Shown: positions 1 through 8,631, numbered from the stretch's first letter. The stretch: 64,000 nucleotides of DNA from Cellulomonas sp. WB94 (GCF_003115775.1 NZ_QEES01000002.1:2356001-2420000), one strand, 5' to 3'. Notes: generated by a model not told the origin, from the sequence alone. Translations and numbers: made by a program.

Positions 1-182
1 GTGCCGACGGCCAGTACACCTCGGAGCCGTACGTCGGCACGCTCGCGAACAAGGGCATCGACATCGCCCCGTTCCACGACCTCGATGCGCAGGTCCCCGC
101 GGACGTCAAGACCAAGGTCACCGCGCTCAAGGCCTCGATCATCGACGGCAGCCTCAAGGTCGACTCGCCGAGCGCCAACTGA
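1..182 (+). CDS. BMP-family nucleoside-binding lipoprotein, C-terminal fragment
   Basis: The reading frame that opens at base 3 runs without a start to the TGA at 180-182 and encodes about 59 residues, the last part of a longer protein cut by the window edge. The residues include YVGTLANKGIDIAPFHDLD and end in VDSPSAN, which resembles the C-terminal strand and helix of Bmp/Med-type substrate-binding lipoproteins. Downstream lie the ATPase and two permeases of the same transporter class, so this is most likely the extracellular nucleoside receptor of that ABC importer. The signal peptide and ligand residues are outside the window, so the family call rests on the short tail and on gene order. 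Confidence 0.7.
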   Translation, partial: ADGQYTSEPYVGTLANKGIDIAPFHDLDAQVPADVKTKVTALKASIIDGSLKVDSPSAN

Positions 183-234
183 CGCTCTGAACGTGCACCG
201 AGCACCTCGCGTGCACTGAGCACTGCAGCATGAA

Positions 235-271
235 CCGATGGCCCGGGCAGGTCGCCTGCTCGGGCCATCGG
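235..271 (+). terminator. Strong hairpin between binding protein and ATPase
   Basis: Arms at 235-251 and 255-271 pair over 17 bp with one G-U pair and a TCG loop. No U-tract follows. It sits between the binding-protein gene and the ATPase gene, where importer operons often carry a partial terminator or mRNA-protecting hairpin that keeps binding-protein mRNA more abundant than membrane-component mRNA. Confidence 0.75.
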
Positions 272-311
272 CGCGTGTGCCCGCCGCTCGCAGCGGCGTC
301 GCGCGCGCCAC

Positions 312-317
312 TAGGGT
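312..317 (+). promoter_or_regulatory. -10-like TAGGGT before the ABC ATPase gene
   Basis: TAGGGT fits the actinobacterial -10 pattern TANNNT. Transcription would begin near base 324, giving a short leader that contains the GAAGGAG ribosome-binding site at 335-341. No clear -35 is visible. It suggests the transporter membrane genes have their own promoter after the hairpin. Confidence 0.45.
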
Positions 318-350
318 GCAAGAACCACCATGACGAAGGAGCCATGTCAC

Positions 351-1934
351 GTGAAGCTGGAACTGCGGGGGATCACCAAGCGCTTCGGCAGCCTCGTGGC
401 CAACGACCACATCGACCTTGTGGTCGCCCCTGGCGAGATCCATGCGCTCCTCGGGGAGAACGGGGCCGGCAAGAGCACCTTGATGAACGTGCTCTACGGC
501 CTCTACGACCCGGACGACGGTGAGGTCCTGATCGACGACGCGCCGGTCAGGTTCGCCGGCCCGGGCGACGCCATGGCCGCGGGCATCGGCATGGTCCACC
601 AGCACTTCATGCTGATCCCGGTGTTCACGGTCGCGGAGAACGTCGTCCTCGGGCACGAGCCCGTCCGCGGTGCCGGCGGCGTCATCGACCTGGCTGGTGC
701 GCGCAAGCTCGTCCGCGAGATCTCCGACCGGTTCGGGTTCGACGTCGACCCCGACGCCCTCGTCGAGAACCTCACCGTCGGTGCCCAGCAGCGCGTCGAG
801 ATCATCAAGGCGCTGTCGCGCAACGCCAACATCCTCATCCTCGACGAGCCCACCGCGGTGCTGACCCCGCAGGAGACCGACGAGCTCATCGGCATCATGC
901 GCCAGCTCAAGGCGGCCGGGACGTCGATCGTCTTCATCACCCACAAGCTCCGCGAGGTGCGCGCCGTCGCCGACGTCATCACCGTCATCCGCCGCGGCAA
1001 GGTCGTCGGGAGCGCGCCACCGACCGCGCCCGAGACCGAGCTGGCCTCGCTCATGGTCGGCCGCGCGGTCGACCTCGGCGTCGCCAAGACGCCGGCCGAG
1101 CCGGGTGAGGTGGCCCTGAAGGTCACCGGCCTGTCGGTGATCGACCACGCGGGGGTGCTCCAGCTCGACGACGTGTCCTTCGAGGTCGCGCGCGGCGAGA
1201 TCCTGGCGGTCGCGGGCGTCCAGGGCAACGGGCAGACCGAGCTCGCCGAGGCGATCCTCGGGCTGCAGAAGCCCGTGGCAGGGTCGATCCTCCTCGACGG
1301 CGACGAGCTGGTCGGGGCAGGCGTCCGGGACACGCTGCACGCCGGGGTGGGCTTCGTCCCTGAGGACCGCTCGACCGACGGCATCATCGAGCCGTTCTCG
1401 GTCGCGGAGAACCTCATCCTCGACCTGCACGACCAGCCCCCGTTCGCGACCGGGATCTCGCTCGACCCCACGAAGGTCGCCGCGAACGCCACGCAGCGTG
1501 CCGACGAGTTCGACGTGCGGCTGACCTCGGTCCAGGACCCGATCAAGACCCTCTCGGGCGGCAACCAGCAGAAGGTCGTGCTCGCCCGGGAGATGTCCCG
1601 CCCGCTGCGGCTGCTGATCGCGTCGCAGCCCACGCGCGGCCTGGACGTCGGCTCGATCGAGTTCGTCCACAAGCGGATCATCGCCGAGCGCGACAACGGG
1701 ACGCCGGTGCTCATCATCTCGACCGAGCTCGACGAGGTCCTCGCCCTGGGGGACCGCATCCTGGTCCTCTACCGCGGCCGCATCGTCGGCATCGTGGGCC
1801 CGGGAACCCATCGTGACGTGCTCGGGCTCATGCTGGCGGGCGTGCCGCTCGACGAGGCCGAGGCCCACGCAGCCGAACACCACACGGTCCTCGGCGAAGC
1901 CGACCTCCGTGCCGCCGAGGAGGAGAACTCGTGA
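351..1934 (+). CDS. Nucleoside ABC importer, double ATP-binding protein
   Basis: ATP-hydrolysing subunit of a BMP/YufO-type importer, about 527 residues, with two ABC domains. The first has Walker A GENGAGKST at residues 35-43 and Walker B LILDEPTAVL near 165. The second has a degenerate Walker A (GVQGNGQTE, no lysine), the signature LSGGNQQK and ASQPTRGLDVG, the usual asymmetric pattern of the RbsA/YufO class. I chose the GTG at 351 because GAAGGAG lies 9 bases upstream; an in-frame ATG at 330 lacks a ribosome-binding site. Its stop overlaps the next gene start (GTGA), so translation is probably coupled. Substrate (nucleosides) is inferred from the cdd/deoA/add neighbours. Confidence 0.9.
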   Translation: MKLELRGITKRFGSLVANDHIDLVVAPGEIHALLGENGAGKSTLMNVLYGLYDPDDGEVLIDDAPVRFAGPGDAMAAGIGMVHQHFMLIPVFTVAENVVLGHEPVRGAGGVIDLAGARKLVREISDRFGFDVDPDALVENLTVGAQQRVEIIKALSRNANILILDEPTAVLTPQETDELIGIMRQLKAAGTSIVFITHKLREVRAVADVITVIRRGKVVGSAPPTAPETELASLMVGRAVDLGVAKTPAEPGEVALKVTGLSVIDHAGVLQLDDVSFEVARGEILAVAGVQGNGQTELAEAILGLQKPVAGSILLDGDELVGAGVRDTLHAGVGFVPEDRSTDGIIEPFSVAENLILDLHDQPPFATGISLDPTKVAANATQRADEFDVRLTSVQDPIKTLSGGNQQKVVLAREMSRPLRLLIASQPTRGLDVGSIEFVHKRIIAERDNGTPVLIISTELDEVLALGDRILVLYRGRIVGIVGPGTHRDVLGLMLAGVPLDEAEAHAAEHHTVLGEADLRAAEEENS

Positions 1935-3196
1935 GCCACTCTGCAGCCGCACCGGCACCCACGCCCGCGCCGGCTCCCGCACCTGAGGTGGCCGCGCCGG
2001 AGCCCTCGCGCAGCGAGACGCTCCTGCGCGAGATGCTCCAGAGCAGCTGGCTGGTCACGACCCTCGCGATCGTTCTCGCCCTCGTGATCTCCGGTGTCCT
2101 CATCGCGGCCGCCGACGAGGCGGTCCAGTCGAGCGCCACGTACCTGTTCGCCCGGCCGGGAGACTTCCTGTCCGCAGCCTGGCACGCGGTGTCCAACGCG
2201 TACGTCGCCCTGTTCCAGGGATCCATCTTCGACACCGGCGCTCCGACGTTCGTCCGCGCGATCAGGCCGATCACCGAGACGATGACCGTGGCGGTCCCGC
2301 TCATCCTCGCGGGCCTCGGCCTCGGGATCGGCTTCCGGGCCGGCATGTTCAACATCGGCGCGCAGGGCCAGATCATCCTCGGCGGGATCTTCGGCGGCTA
2401 CGTCGGGTTCACGTTCAACCTCCCCGTCGGGCTGCACGTCCTGGTCGCGGCGCTCGGTGCCGCGATCGGCGGCGGCCTCTGGGCCGGCATCGCGGGCTTC
2501 CTCAAGGCGCGCACGGGTGCCAACGAGGTGATCGTCACGATCATGCTCAACAACATCGCCGTGTATCTCGTCGGCTACCTGCTCACCACGTCGGCGTTCC
2601 AACGACCGGGCAGCAACAACCCCATCTCGCCGCCGCTGAAGTCCAGCGCGCTGTACCCGCTGCTGCTGGGCGGGCAGTTCCGGCTGCACGCCGGGTTCTT
2701 CGTGGCGATCGCTGCCTCGGTGGGCGTGTGGTGGCTCATGGACCGGTCGACGATCGGCTTCCGCTTCCGGGCGGTCGGGGCGAACTCGAAGGCCGCGCGG
2801 ACCGCCGGGATCTCGGTCAACGCGAACTACGTCTGGGTCATGGTCGTCGCGGGTGCGCTCGCCGGCCTGGCCGGCTCGGCGCAGGTGCTCGGGACCGAGA
2901 AGGTGCTGACAGCCGGCGTCGCCGCGAGCTTCGGGTTCGACGCGATCACCGTCGCGCTGCTCGGCCGGTCGAAGCCGCTCGGCACGTTCCTCGCCGGGCT
3001 CCTGTTCGGTGCGCTGCGGGCCGGCGGGTTCGCGATGCAGGCCCGGACCGGCACGCCGATCGACATCGTGCTCGTCGTGCAGTCCCTGATCGTGCTGTTC
3101 ATCGCGGCGCCGCCGCTCGTCAGATCCGTGTTCCGGCTCTCGACCCCCGGGTTGTCCCGTCGGGCCAGCCGCACCGTCAAGGAGGTCGCCGCGTGA
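1931..3196 (+). CDS. Nucleoside ABC importer permease 1
   Basis: Integral membrane permease of the BPD_transp_2 family (YufP/BmpB class), 421 residues. A Pro/Ala-rich cytoplasmic N-terminus of about 35 residues precedes roughly ten hydrophobic segments. The conserved stretch GFRAGMFNIGAQGQIILGG (near residue 135) and the ANEVIVTIMLNNIA loop (near 197), which should contact the ATPase, are both present. The GTG start overlaps the ATPase stop by four bases and its own stop overlaps the next permease in the same way. It should form the membrane channel as a heterodimer with the next gene product. Confidence 0.9.
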   Translation: MSHSAAAPAPTPAPAPAPEVAAPEPSRSETLLREMLQSSWLVTTLAIVLALVISGVLIAAADEAVQSSATYLFARPGDFLSAAWHAVSNAYVALFQGSIFDTGAPTFVRAIRPITETMTVAVPLILAGLGLGIGFRAGMFNIGAQGQIILGGIFGGYVGFTFNLPVGLHVLVAALGAAIGGGLWAGIAGFLKARTGANEVIVTIMLNNIAVYLVGYLLTTSAFQRPGSNNPISPPLKSSALYPLLLGGQFRLHAGFFVAIAASVGVWWLMDRSTIGFRFRAVGANSKAARTAGISVNANYVWVMVVAGALAGLAGSAQVLGTEKVLTAGVAASFGFDAITVALLGRSKPLGTFLAGLLFGALRAGGFAMQARTGTPIDIVLVVQSLIVLFIAAPPLVRSVFRLSTPGLSRRASRTVKEVAA

Positions 3197-4500
3197 GCAC
3201 CGTGACCGCACCGCCGCGGGGAACCGCGGCCGCACCCGGGCCGTCGTCCCGCGCTCTGGCGCTCCAGCCGATCAAGTGGCGCACGCCCGCCCTGTACGGG
3301 GGCATCGCCGTCGTATCGCTCGTGCTGTTCGGCCTGCTGCCCGCCAGCGGGAAGTCGACCACGTTCACGTTCGCGACCGGGACGGACTTCTTCAAGATCG
3401 CCCCCGTGGAGGTGCACTCGAAGACCACGGCGATCGCCCTGACCCTGGTGGCTCTCGCGTGCGCGGTCGTCTCGTTGCTGGCGACCCGGACCCGTCGGCA
3501 CGTCGGGCCATGGCTCCCGATCGTGTTCGGCCTGGCCGAGGTGTTCGCGTTCCTCACCTGGGCGGTCGCCGACAAGGTCAACCCGCTCCCGGTCACCGGG
3601 CTCCTCGCCGGTTCGCTCTTCCTCGCCACCCCGCTCGTCTTCGGGTCGCTCTCCGGGCTGCTGTGCGAGCACTCGGGCATCATCAACATCGCGATCGAGG
3701 GTCAGCTGCTGGCGGGGGCGTTCATGGCCGCCGTCGTGGCCACGCTCACGCAGAACGCGTACCTCGGTCTCCTCGCGGCCCCCGTCGCGGGCGTCCTCGT
3801 CGGGCTCCTCCTGGTCCTGTTCTCGATCAAGTACCGGGTCGACCAGATCATCGTCGGCGTCGTGCTCAACGTGCTTGTGGTCGGCGTCACCAGCTACCTG
3901 TTCTCGACGGTGCTCAAGGTCAACGCCGCGACGTGGAACTCCCCGCCGCGGCTGCCCATCCTGTCGATCCCCGGGCTCTCGAAGATCCCGATCATCGGCC
4001 CGGTGCTGTTCCAGCAGACCGCCCTGGTCTACGTCATGTACATCGTGGTCGCGGTGCTGCAGCTCATGCTCTTCCGGAGCCGGTGGGGACTGCGGATGCG
4101 GGCGGTCGGCGAGCACCCCAAGGCGGCCGACACGGTCGGCATCAAGGTCAACCGCACGCGCATGCGCAACACGTTGCTCGGCGGGGCCGTGGCCGGCCTC
4201 GGTGGGGCGTTCTTCACGGTGGCTGCCGGGCTGGCGTTCGGCAAGGAGATGACGGGCGGCAAGGGGTTCATCGCCCTGGCCGCCATGATCCTCGGCCGGT
4301 GGAGCCCCAAGGGTGCTCTCGCAGCCGCCCTGCTGTTCGGGTTCGCCGACAACCTGCAGGTCGTGCTCGGCATCATCGGCACCCCGATCCCCAGCCAGAT
4401 CATGCTGATGACGCCGTACGCCGTGACGATCTTCGCCGTCGCCGGCCTGGTCGGACGCGTCCGCGCACCGGCCGCCGAGGGCATCCCCTACGTGAAGTGA
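3193..4500 (+). CDS. Nucleoside ABC importer permease 2
   Basis: Second permease of the importer, 435 residues, YufQ/BmpC class. The family hallmark HSGIINIAIEGQLLAGAFM is present near residue 160 and the coupling loop VDQIIVGVVLNVL near 216. About ten transmembrane segments are expected; the first 100 residues form an extra hydrophobic pair typical of the actinobacterial members. The GTG start overlaps the upstream stop as GTGA. The cytidine deaminase start follows ten bases after the stop, so uptake and catabolic genes appear to share one transcript. Confidence 0.9.
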   Translation: MSTVTAPPRGTAAAPGPSSRALALQPIKWRTPALYGGIAVVSLVLFGLLPASGKSTTFTFATGTDFFKIAPVEVHSKTTAIALTLVALACAVVSLLATRTRRHVGPWLPIVFGLAEVFAFLTWAVADKVNPLPVTGLLAGSLFLATPLVFGSLSGLLCEHSGIINIAIEGQLLAGAFMAAVVATLTQNAYLGLLAAPVAGVLVGLLLVLFSIKYRVDQIIVGVVLNVLVVGVTSYLFSTVLKVNAATWNSPPRLPILSIPGLSKIPIIGPVLFQQTALVYVMYIVVAVLQLMLFRSRWGLRMRAVGEHPKAADTVGIKVNRTRMRNTLLGGAVAGLGGAFFTVAAGLAFGKEMTGGKGFIALAAMILGRWSPKGALAAALLFGFADNLQVVLGIIGTPIPSQIMLMTPYAVTIFAVAGLVGRVRAPAAEGIPYVK

Positions 4501-4510
4501 GGCGGCGTCG

Positions 4511-4918
4511 ATGACCATCGAGATCGACTGGGAGGCCCTGCGGGCCGCCGCACGTGACGTGATGTCGCACGCGTACGCCCCGTACTCGCACTTCCCGGTG
4601 GGTGCCGCGGCGCTCGTGGACGACGGGCGGATCGTCGTCGGCTGCAACGTCGAGAACGCGTCGTACGGCCTGACGCTGTGCGCCGAGTGCGCCCTCGTGT
4701 CGGCGCTGCACGTCAGCGGTGGCGGCCGGCTCGTCGCGTTCGCGTGCGTCGACGCCCACGGCACCGCGCTCATGCCGTGCGGGCGTTGCCGCCAGCTCCT
4801 GTGGGAGCACGGCGGGCCCGGCCTGCTCGTCGAGACGGTGAGCGGGATCAAGCCGATGACCGAGGTGCTGCCCGACGCGTTCGGGCCGGACGACCTGGTG
4901 GAACGAGGGAACTCATGA
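4511..4918 (+). CDS. cdd: Cytidine deaminase
   Basis: Zinc enzyme that hydrolyses cytidine and deoxycytidine to uridine and deoxyuridine plus ammonia. The 135 residues match the short homotetrameric class. Visible motifs are the substrate loop CNVENASYG (45-53), CAE at 57-59 with zinc ligand Cys57 and catalytic Glu59, and PCGRC at 89-93 with zinc ligands Cys90 and Cys93. It follows the transporter permease by ten bases and its stop overlaps the thymidine phosphorylase start (ATGA), so imported cytidine can be fed straight to pyrimidine phosphorolysis. Confidence 0.96.
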   Translation: MTIEIDWEALRAAARDVMSHAYAPYSHFPVGAAALVDDGRIVVGCNVENASYGLTLCAECALVSALHVSGGGRLVAFACVDAHGTALMPCGRCRQLLWEHGGPGLLVETVSGIKPMTEVLPDAFGPDDLVERGNS

Positions 4919-6216
4919 GCGAGCAGTTCGACGCGGTCGACGTGATCCGCACCAAGCGGGACGGCGGTCGCCTCTCCGACGGTCAGATCGACTGGGTCCT
5001 CGACGCGTACACGCGCGGTGCCGTGGCCGAGGAGCAGATGTCGGCGCTGGCCATGGCCATCCTGCTCAACGGGATGGACCGGGCCGAGATCGCTCGCTGG
5101 ACCGCGGCGATGATCGCGAGCGGCGAGCGCCTGGACTTCTCCGGGCTGTCGCGCCCGACGGCCGACAAGCACTCCACGGGCGGCGTCGGCGACAAGATCA
5201 CACTGCCGCTCGCACCGCTCGTCGCCGTGTTCGGCGTCGCCGTGCCGCAGCTGTCCGGACGCGGTCTGGGCCACACCGGTGGGACGCTCGACAAGCTCGA
5301 GTCCATCCCCGGCTGGCGTGCCGCGCTGACGAACGACGAGATGATGGCGCAGCTCGAGGACGTCGGTGCCGTCATCTGCCAGGCGGGGTCGGGGCTCGCA
5401 CCCGCGGACCGCAAGCTGTACGCGCTGCGGGACGTGACAGGCACGGTCGAGGCGATCCCGCTCATCGCGAGCTCGATCATGAGCAAGAAGATCGCCGAGG
5501 GCACGGGCTCCCTCGTGCTCGACGTGAAGGTCGGGTCGGGGGCCTTCATGAAGGACGCGACGCGGGCCCGCGAGCTCGCGCGCACGATGGTCGAGCTCGG
5601 GACCGACGCGGGCGTCCTGACGGTCGCGCTGCTCACCGACATGTCGACACCGCTCGGGCTCACGGCCGGGAACGCGCTCGAGGTGCGGGAATCGGTCGAG
5701 GTGCTCGCCGGTGGGGGACCGTCCGACGTGGTCGAGCTGACGGTGGCGCTGGCGCGCGAGATGCTCTCGGCGGCGGGGCGTCCGGACGTGGACCCGGCTG
5801 CGGCGCTGGCCGACGGTCGCGCGATGGACGTCTGGCGCCGGATGATCGCGGCCCAGGGCGGGGACCCGGACGCGACCCTGCCGGTCGCGCGCGAGAGCGA
5901 GCAGGTGCTCGCTGAGGCCGACGGCGTGCTCGACTCGCTCGACGCGCTGGCCGTCGGGGTCGCCGCGTGGCGGCTCGGTGCCGGCCGGGCGCGCAAGGAG
6001 GACCCGGTGCAGGCGGGCGCCGGCGTCGAGCTGCATGCGAAGCCGGGCGACCGGGTGCGCGCGGGCCAGCCGCTCCTCACGTTGCACACGGACACCCCGG
6101 AGCGGTTCGCGCGCGCCCGGGAAGCGCTCGAGGGCGCGATCGGGATCAGCGCCGCCGGTTCGGTGGCTGCCGCGTCGCCCCGTGCGCTCGTGCTGGACCG
6201 GATCGCGGCGTCGTAG
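4915..6216 (+). CDS. deoA: Thymidine/pyrimidine nucleoside phosphorylase
   Basis: Cleaves thymidine or deoxyuridine with phosphate to the base and deoxyribose-1-phosphate; 433 residues, full length for the family. The phosphate-binding signature KHSTGGVGDK is at residues 85-94, followed by the glycosyltransferase-3 core (SGRGLGHTGGTLDKLE, SSIMSKKIAEG) and the C-terminal domain with the HAKPGD turn. The ATG overlaps the cdd stop by four bases, so the genes are probably translationally coupled. Whether it prefers thymidine or also uses uridine (Pdp type) cannot be read from the sequence. Confidence 0.95.
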   Translation: MSEQFDAVDVIRTKRDGGRLSDGQIDWVLDAYTRGAVAEEQMSALAMAILLNGMDRAEIARWTAAMIASGERLDFSGLSRPTADKHSTGGVGDKITLPLAPLVAVFGVAVPQLSGRGLGHTGGTLDKLESIPGWRAALTNDEMMAQLEDVGAVICQAGSGLAPADRKLYALRDVTGTVEAIPLIASSIMSKKIAEGTGSLVLDVKVGSGAFMKDATRARELARTMVELGTDAGVLTVALLTDMSTPLGLTAGNALEVRESVEVLAGGGPSDVVELTVALAREMLSAAGRPDVDPAAALADGRAMDVWRRMIAAQGGDPDATLPVARESEQVLAEADGVLDSLDALAVGVAAWRLGAGRARKEDPVQAGAGVELHAKPGDRVRAGQPLLTLHTDTPERFARAREALEGAIGISAAGSVAAASPRALVLDRIAAS

Positions 6217-6280
6217 CGCGCACCGGCCCGGCCCGCCGGTCCGGCTGTTGCGCGTCGGTCGTTGCGCGTCGGACGTGCGG

Positions 6281-6286
6281 CAGACT
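6281..6286 (+). promoter_or_regulatory. -10-like CAGACT, leaderless promoter candidate
   Basis: CAGACT ends exactly six bases before the ATG at 6293, with no Shine-Dalgarno in between. The same spacing recurs at many genes in this window, which suggests transcription starting at or next to the start codon. Confidence 0.4.
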
Positions 6287-6292
6287 GGTCCG

Positions 6293-7195
6293 ATGCCCCT
6301 CCTCGGACACCTCCAGCTGACGTCGGTGCTCCGAGGGCTGCGGGGTCCGACGCTGCCTGCCGAGCAGGCTGATCAGCCTGCGCCGGTCCTCCCCGTGGGC
6401 ATCGTCGACCGGGTCCCGGCTGACCTGCACGCCCGAGCGTTGCTCGCCGGGGCGCCGGCGAAGTCGGCGGACGCGCTGGTCGATGCGGTGAGCGAGCTGG
6501 ACGCGCGCGAGCGTGCCCAGGTCACCCACCCCCTGCGTCCGGCTCCTGGCACGGACATGCTGCGGCTCGGGACGGCGGCTGCCCGGCAGACCGACGGCAC
6601 GACGTGCGGCTCGTCCGTGCTCGCGATGCTCGCAGCTGCCGGTGACCCGCCCCTCGCGTACTGGCTCGTGACCGGACGCACCCTGGCGGGGTACCGGCCC
6701 GCCGAGCTCGACGGCGTCGACGACGCCGCAGGCCCGGCCGTGCGGTTCGGCGATCTCCAGCAGGCGCTCAAGGCTCGTAGCACCGCTCGCGCGGTGCTCG
6801 GCCTGCTCCCGTGGCCCCGGGCGCTCGGCACGCCCCCGTGGGGGGCTGCCCGGGTCGCGCGGTTCCCCGGCGTCGCCTACCGCTCGGTCCTCGTCGACGA
6901 CACCCGGTCCGACGAGGTGGCCGTCGTGCTCGCGCGCGCCGCACGGGCGCTCGACCGGGGGGTGCCGGTGCCGTTGTACACCGGCGGCGACCTGTCCATG
7001 GGGCTCGCCACCGCGATCCCGCGGCACGTCGTGCTCCTCACGGCCCGCACCGCCGACGGCTTCACCGTGTACGAGCCGTCGAGCGGCCGCCTCCTGCCCC
7101 TGACGACCGACGAGGTGACGAGCCCCGGGGGCCCGGTCCCGGCGCTCGGCGGCTGGTCGCACGCGTGCTGGGCGCTCCTCCCGGTCCGGCCGTAG
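6293..7195 (+). CDS. Hypothetical protein with papain/C39-like Cys-His arrangement
   Basis: A 300-residue cytoplasmic protein with no signal peptide or membrane segment. I cannot assign a named family. The stretch QTDGTTCGSSVLAML puts Gln99 six residues before Cys105 at the start of a hydrophobic helix, and PRHVVLLTAR (His245) followed by FTVYEPSSG (Glu261) gives the Q...C...H...E/D order of papain-fold and C39-like peptidases. This suggests a cysteine peptidase, transglutaminase-like enzyme or an inactive relative. It sits between deoA and add in a nucleoside salvage locus, but no functional tie to nucleosides is visible. The ATG is preceded by a leaderless-type -10. The coding call is strong; the function is inference. 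Confidence 0.8.
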   Translation: MPLLGHLQLTSVLRGLRGPTLPAEQADQPAPVLPVGIVDRVPADLHARALLAGAPAKSADALVDAVSELDARERAQVTHPLRPAPGTDMLRLGTAAARQTDGTTCGSSVLAMLAAAGDPPLAYWLVTGRTLAGYRPAELDGVDDAAGPAVRFGDLQQALKARSTARAVLGLLPWPRALGTPPWGAARVARFPGVAYRSVLVDDTRSDEVAVVLARAARALDRGVPVPLYTGGDLSMGLATAIPRHVVLLTARTADGFTVYEPSSGRLLPLTTDEVTSPGGPVPALGGWSHACWALLPVRP

Positions 7196-7206
7196 CCGGC
7201 GAGGTC

Positions 7207-7247
7207 GGCGGGGCCGGTGGGAGTGGCGGGGCCGGTGGGAGTGGCGG
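7207..7247 (+). repeat. 18-bp direct repeat, 2.3 copies
   Basis: Two identical 18-base units (7207-7224 and 7225-7242) plus five bases of a third lie just after the stop of the hypothetical gene. The unit is G-rich (GGCGGGGCCGGTGGGAGT). It is probably a replication-slippage repeat in noncoding sequence; no function is evident. Confidence 0.85.
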
Positions 7248-7313
7248 TCGGCGACCAGCCGGGCCACGATGGATGGACGCGGTGCCGGGTGCTCGAACGA
7301 CACAGGAGGACTC

Positions 7314-7496
7314 ATGACCACTGTTCCAGAGGTCCCCGACGAGGTCGACGAACCCGACCTGACGGACGTCCCGGACGAGCCGGAGGAGTACGAGCCGTCG
7401 GACGCGCGACCTGACGAGCGTGACGACGCCAACGAGGCGGACGTCGTCGAACAAGTCCTCGACATCCCGGACGACGATGCGGACGACTACCGCTGA
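7314..7496 (+). CDS. Small very acidic protein, conserved-type hypothetical
   Basis: Sixty residues, of which more than a third are Asp or Glu, from ATG 7314 with a good AGGAGG site at 7304-7309. The middle contains DANEADVVEQ, resembling a motif I associate with short acidic actinobacterial proteins of unknown function (PxANEADxxEQ), and the C-terminus is DIPDDDADDYR. There is no hydrophobic or cysteine motif; the protein is probably largely disordered. It lies between the peptidase-like gene and add. The ribosome-binding site and biased composition support that it is real; I propose no function. Confidence 0.75.
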   Translation: MTTVPEVPDEVDEPDLTDVPDEPEEYEPSDARPDERDDANEADVVEQVLDIPDDDADDYR

Positions 7497-7506
7497 CCGT
7501 GCCCGC

Positions 7507-7512
7507 TACGGT
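7507..7512 (+). promoter_or_regulatory. -10-like TACGGT, leaderless promoter for add
   Basis: TACGGT ends six bases before the ATG at 7519 and no Shine-Dalgarno is present, consistent with a leaderless add-deoC transcript. Confidence 0.5.
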
Positions 7513-7518
7513 GGCTCC

Positions 7519-8631
7519 ATGATGTCTGCGCCCGGGCTGTTCGCCGGCTTTCCCAAGGTGCTGCTCCACGACCACCTCGACGGCGGGCTGCGACCCGCCA
7601 CGATCCTCGAGCTGGCCGCTGAGATCGGCCACGACCTACCCGCGAGCGACCCGACCGAGCTCGCTGACTGGTTCGTCACGGCCGCCAGCGCCGGGTCGCT
7701 CCAGGAGTACCTCGACACGTTCTCGCACACCCTCGCCGTCATGCAGACGGTCGGGAACCTCCACAGGGTGGCTCGCGAGGCGGCGATCGACCTTGCGGCG
7801 GACGGCGTCGTGTACGCCGAGCAGCGGTACGCGCCCGAGCAGCACCAGCGGCGCGGGCTGTCCCTGCAGCAGGTCGTCGACGCCGTCCAGGAGGGCTTCG
7901 AGGAAGGCGTCGCCGAGGCCGCGCTGCACGGGCGCACGATCCGCATCGGAACGATCATCACGGCGATGCGACACGCGGACCGCGGAGACGAGCTCGCAGC
8001 GCTCGCCATCGCCAACCGGTACAACGGCGTCGTCGGTTTCGACATCGCCGGAGCAGAGTCGGGGTTCCTGCCGTCCCGTCACGCGTCGGCCTTCCAGACG
8101 CTTCGCGACGCGAGCTTCCCGACGACGGTCCACGCTGGCGAGGCCGGGGGGCTCGAGTCGATCGCGGAGGCGGTTCACCTCGCCGGGACGCAGCGGCTCG
8201 GGCACGGCGTGCGGATCATGGACGACGTCCAGCTGCTCGACGCGGGCACGCCGGGCGTGCAGGCCCGGGGACGGTTCGGGCTGCTCGCGCACTGGGTGCG
8301 GGACCGGCGGATCCCGCTCGAGATCTGCCCGTCGTCCAACGTCCAGACCGGGGCCGCCGCGTCGATCGCCCGGCACCCCGCGACCCTGCTCAAGCGGCTC
8401 GGCTTCGCCGTGACGATCAACACCGACAACCGGCTGCAGTCGGGGACGTCCCTCACGCGCGAGCTGACGCTCCTCGCCGAGCAGGCCGCCTGGACCGTCG
8501 CCGACGTGTGCGACGTCACGGTGACGGCCGCGCAGCACGCATTCCTCCACCACGACGAGCGCGAGGACCTCATCGACCGGGTCATTCTCCCGGCCTTCGC
8601 AGCAGACACCATCGGAAGGCACCGCGCATGA
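7519..8631 (+). CDS. add: Adenosine deaminase
   Basis: Deaminates adenosine and deoxyadenosine to inosine forms; 370 residues. Metal ligands are visible as HDH (His17, His19) in [13 protein letters not shown]. The TVHAGEAGG motif supplies the third His and catalytic Glu, LGHGVRI is the second substrate His, and TINTDNRL holds the late Asp ligand; TDN instead of TDDP is a variant I also expect in other actinobacterial members. ATG codons at 7519 and 7522 are adjacent; the first is six bases after a -10-like TACGGT. The stop overlaps deoC (ATGA). Inosine made here is the substrate for the purine nucleoside phosphorylase further on. Confidence 0.93.
   Translation: MMSAPGLFAGFPKVLLHDHLDGGLRPATILELAAEIGHDLPASDPTELADWFVTAASAGSLQEYLDTFSHTLAVMQTVGNLHRVAREAAIDLAADGVVYAEQRYAPEQHQRRGLSLQQVVDAVQEGFEEGVAEAALHGRTIRIGTIITAMRHADRGDELAALAIANRYNGVVGFDIAGAESGFLPSRHASAFQTLRDASFPTTVHAGEAGGLESIAEAVHLAGTQRLGHGVRIMDDVQLLDAGTPGVQARGRFGLLAHWVRDRRIPLEICPSSNVQTGAAASIARHPATLLKRLGFAVTINTDNRLQSGTSLTRELTLLAEQAAWTVADVCDVTVTAAQHAFLHHDEREDLIDRVILPAFAADTIGRHRA

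Noticed and set aside
503-1759. Long minus-strand open frame opposite the ABC ATPase gene
   Set aside because: It mirrors a clear ABC ATPase in codon-position GC bias; the translation is Ser/Arg-rich with no motif. A high-GC shadow.
2827-6087. 1086-codon minus-strand open frame opposite permease, cdd and deoA
   Set aside because: Arg/Gly/Asp-rich antisense shadow of well-recognised genes.
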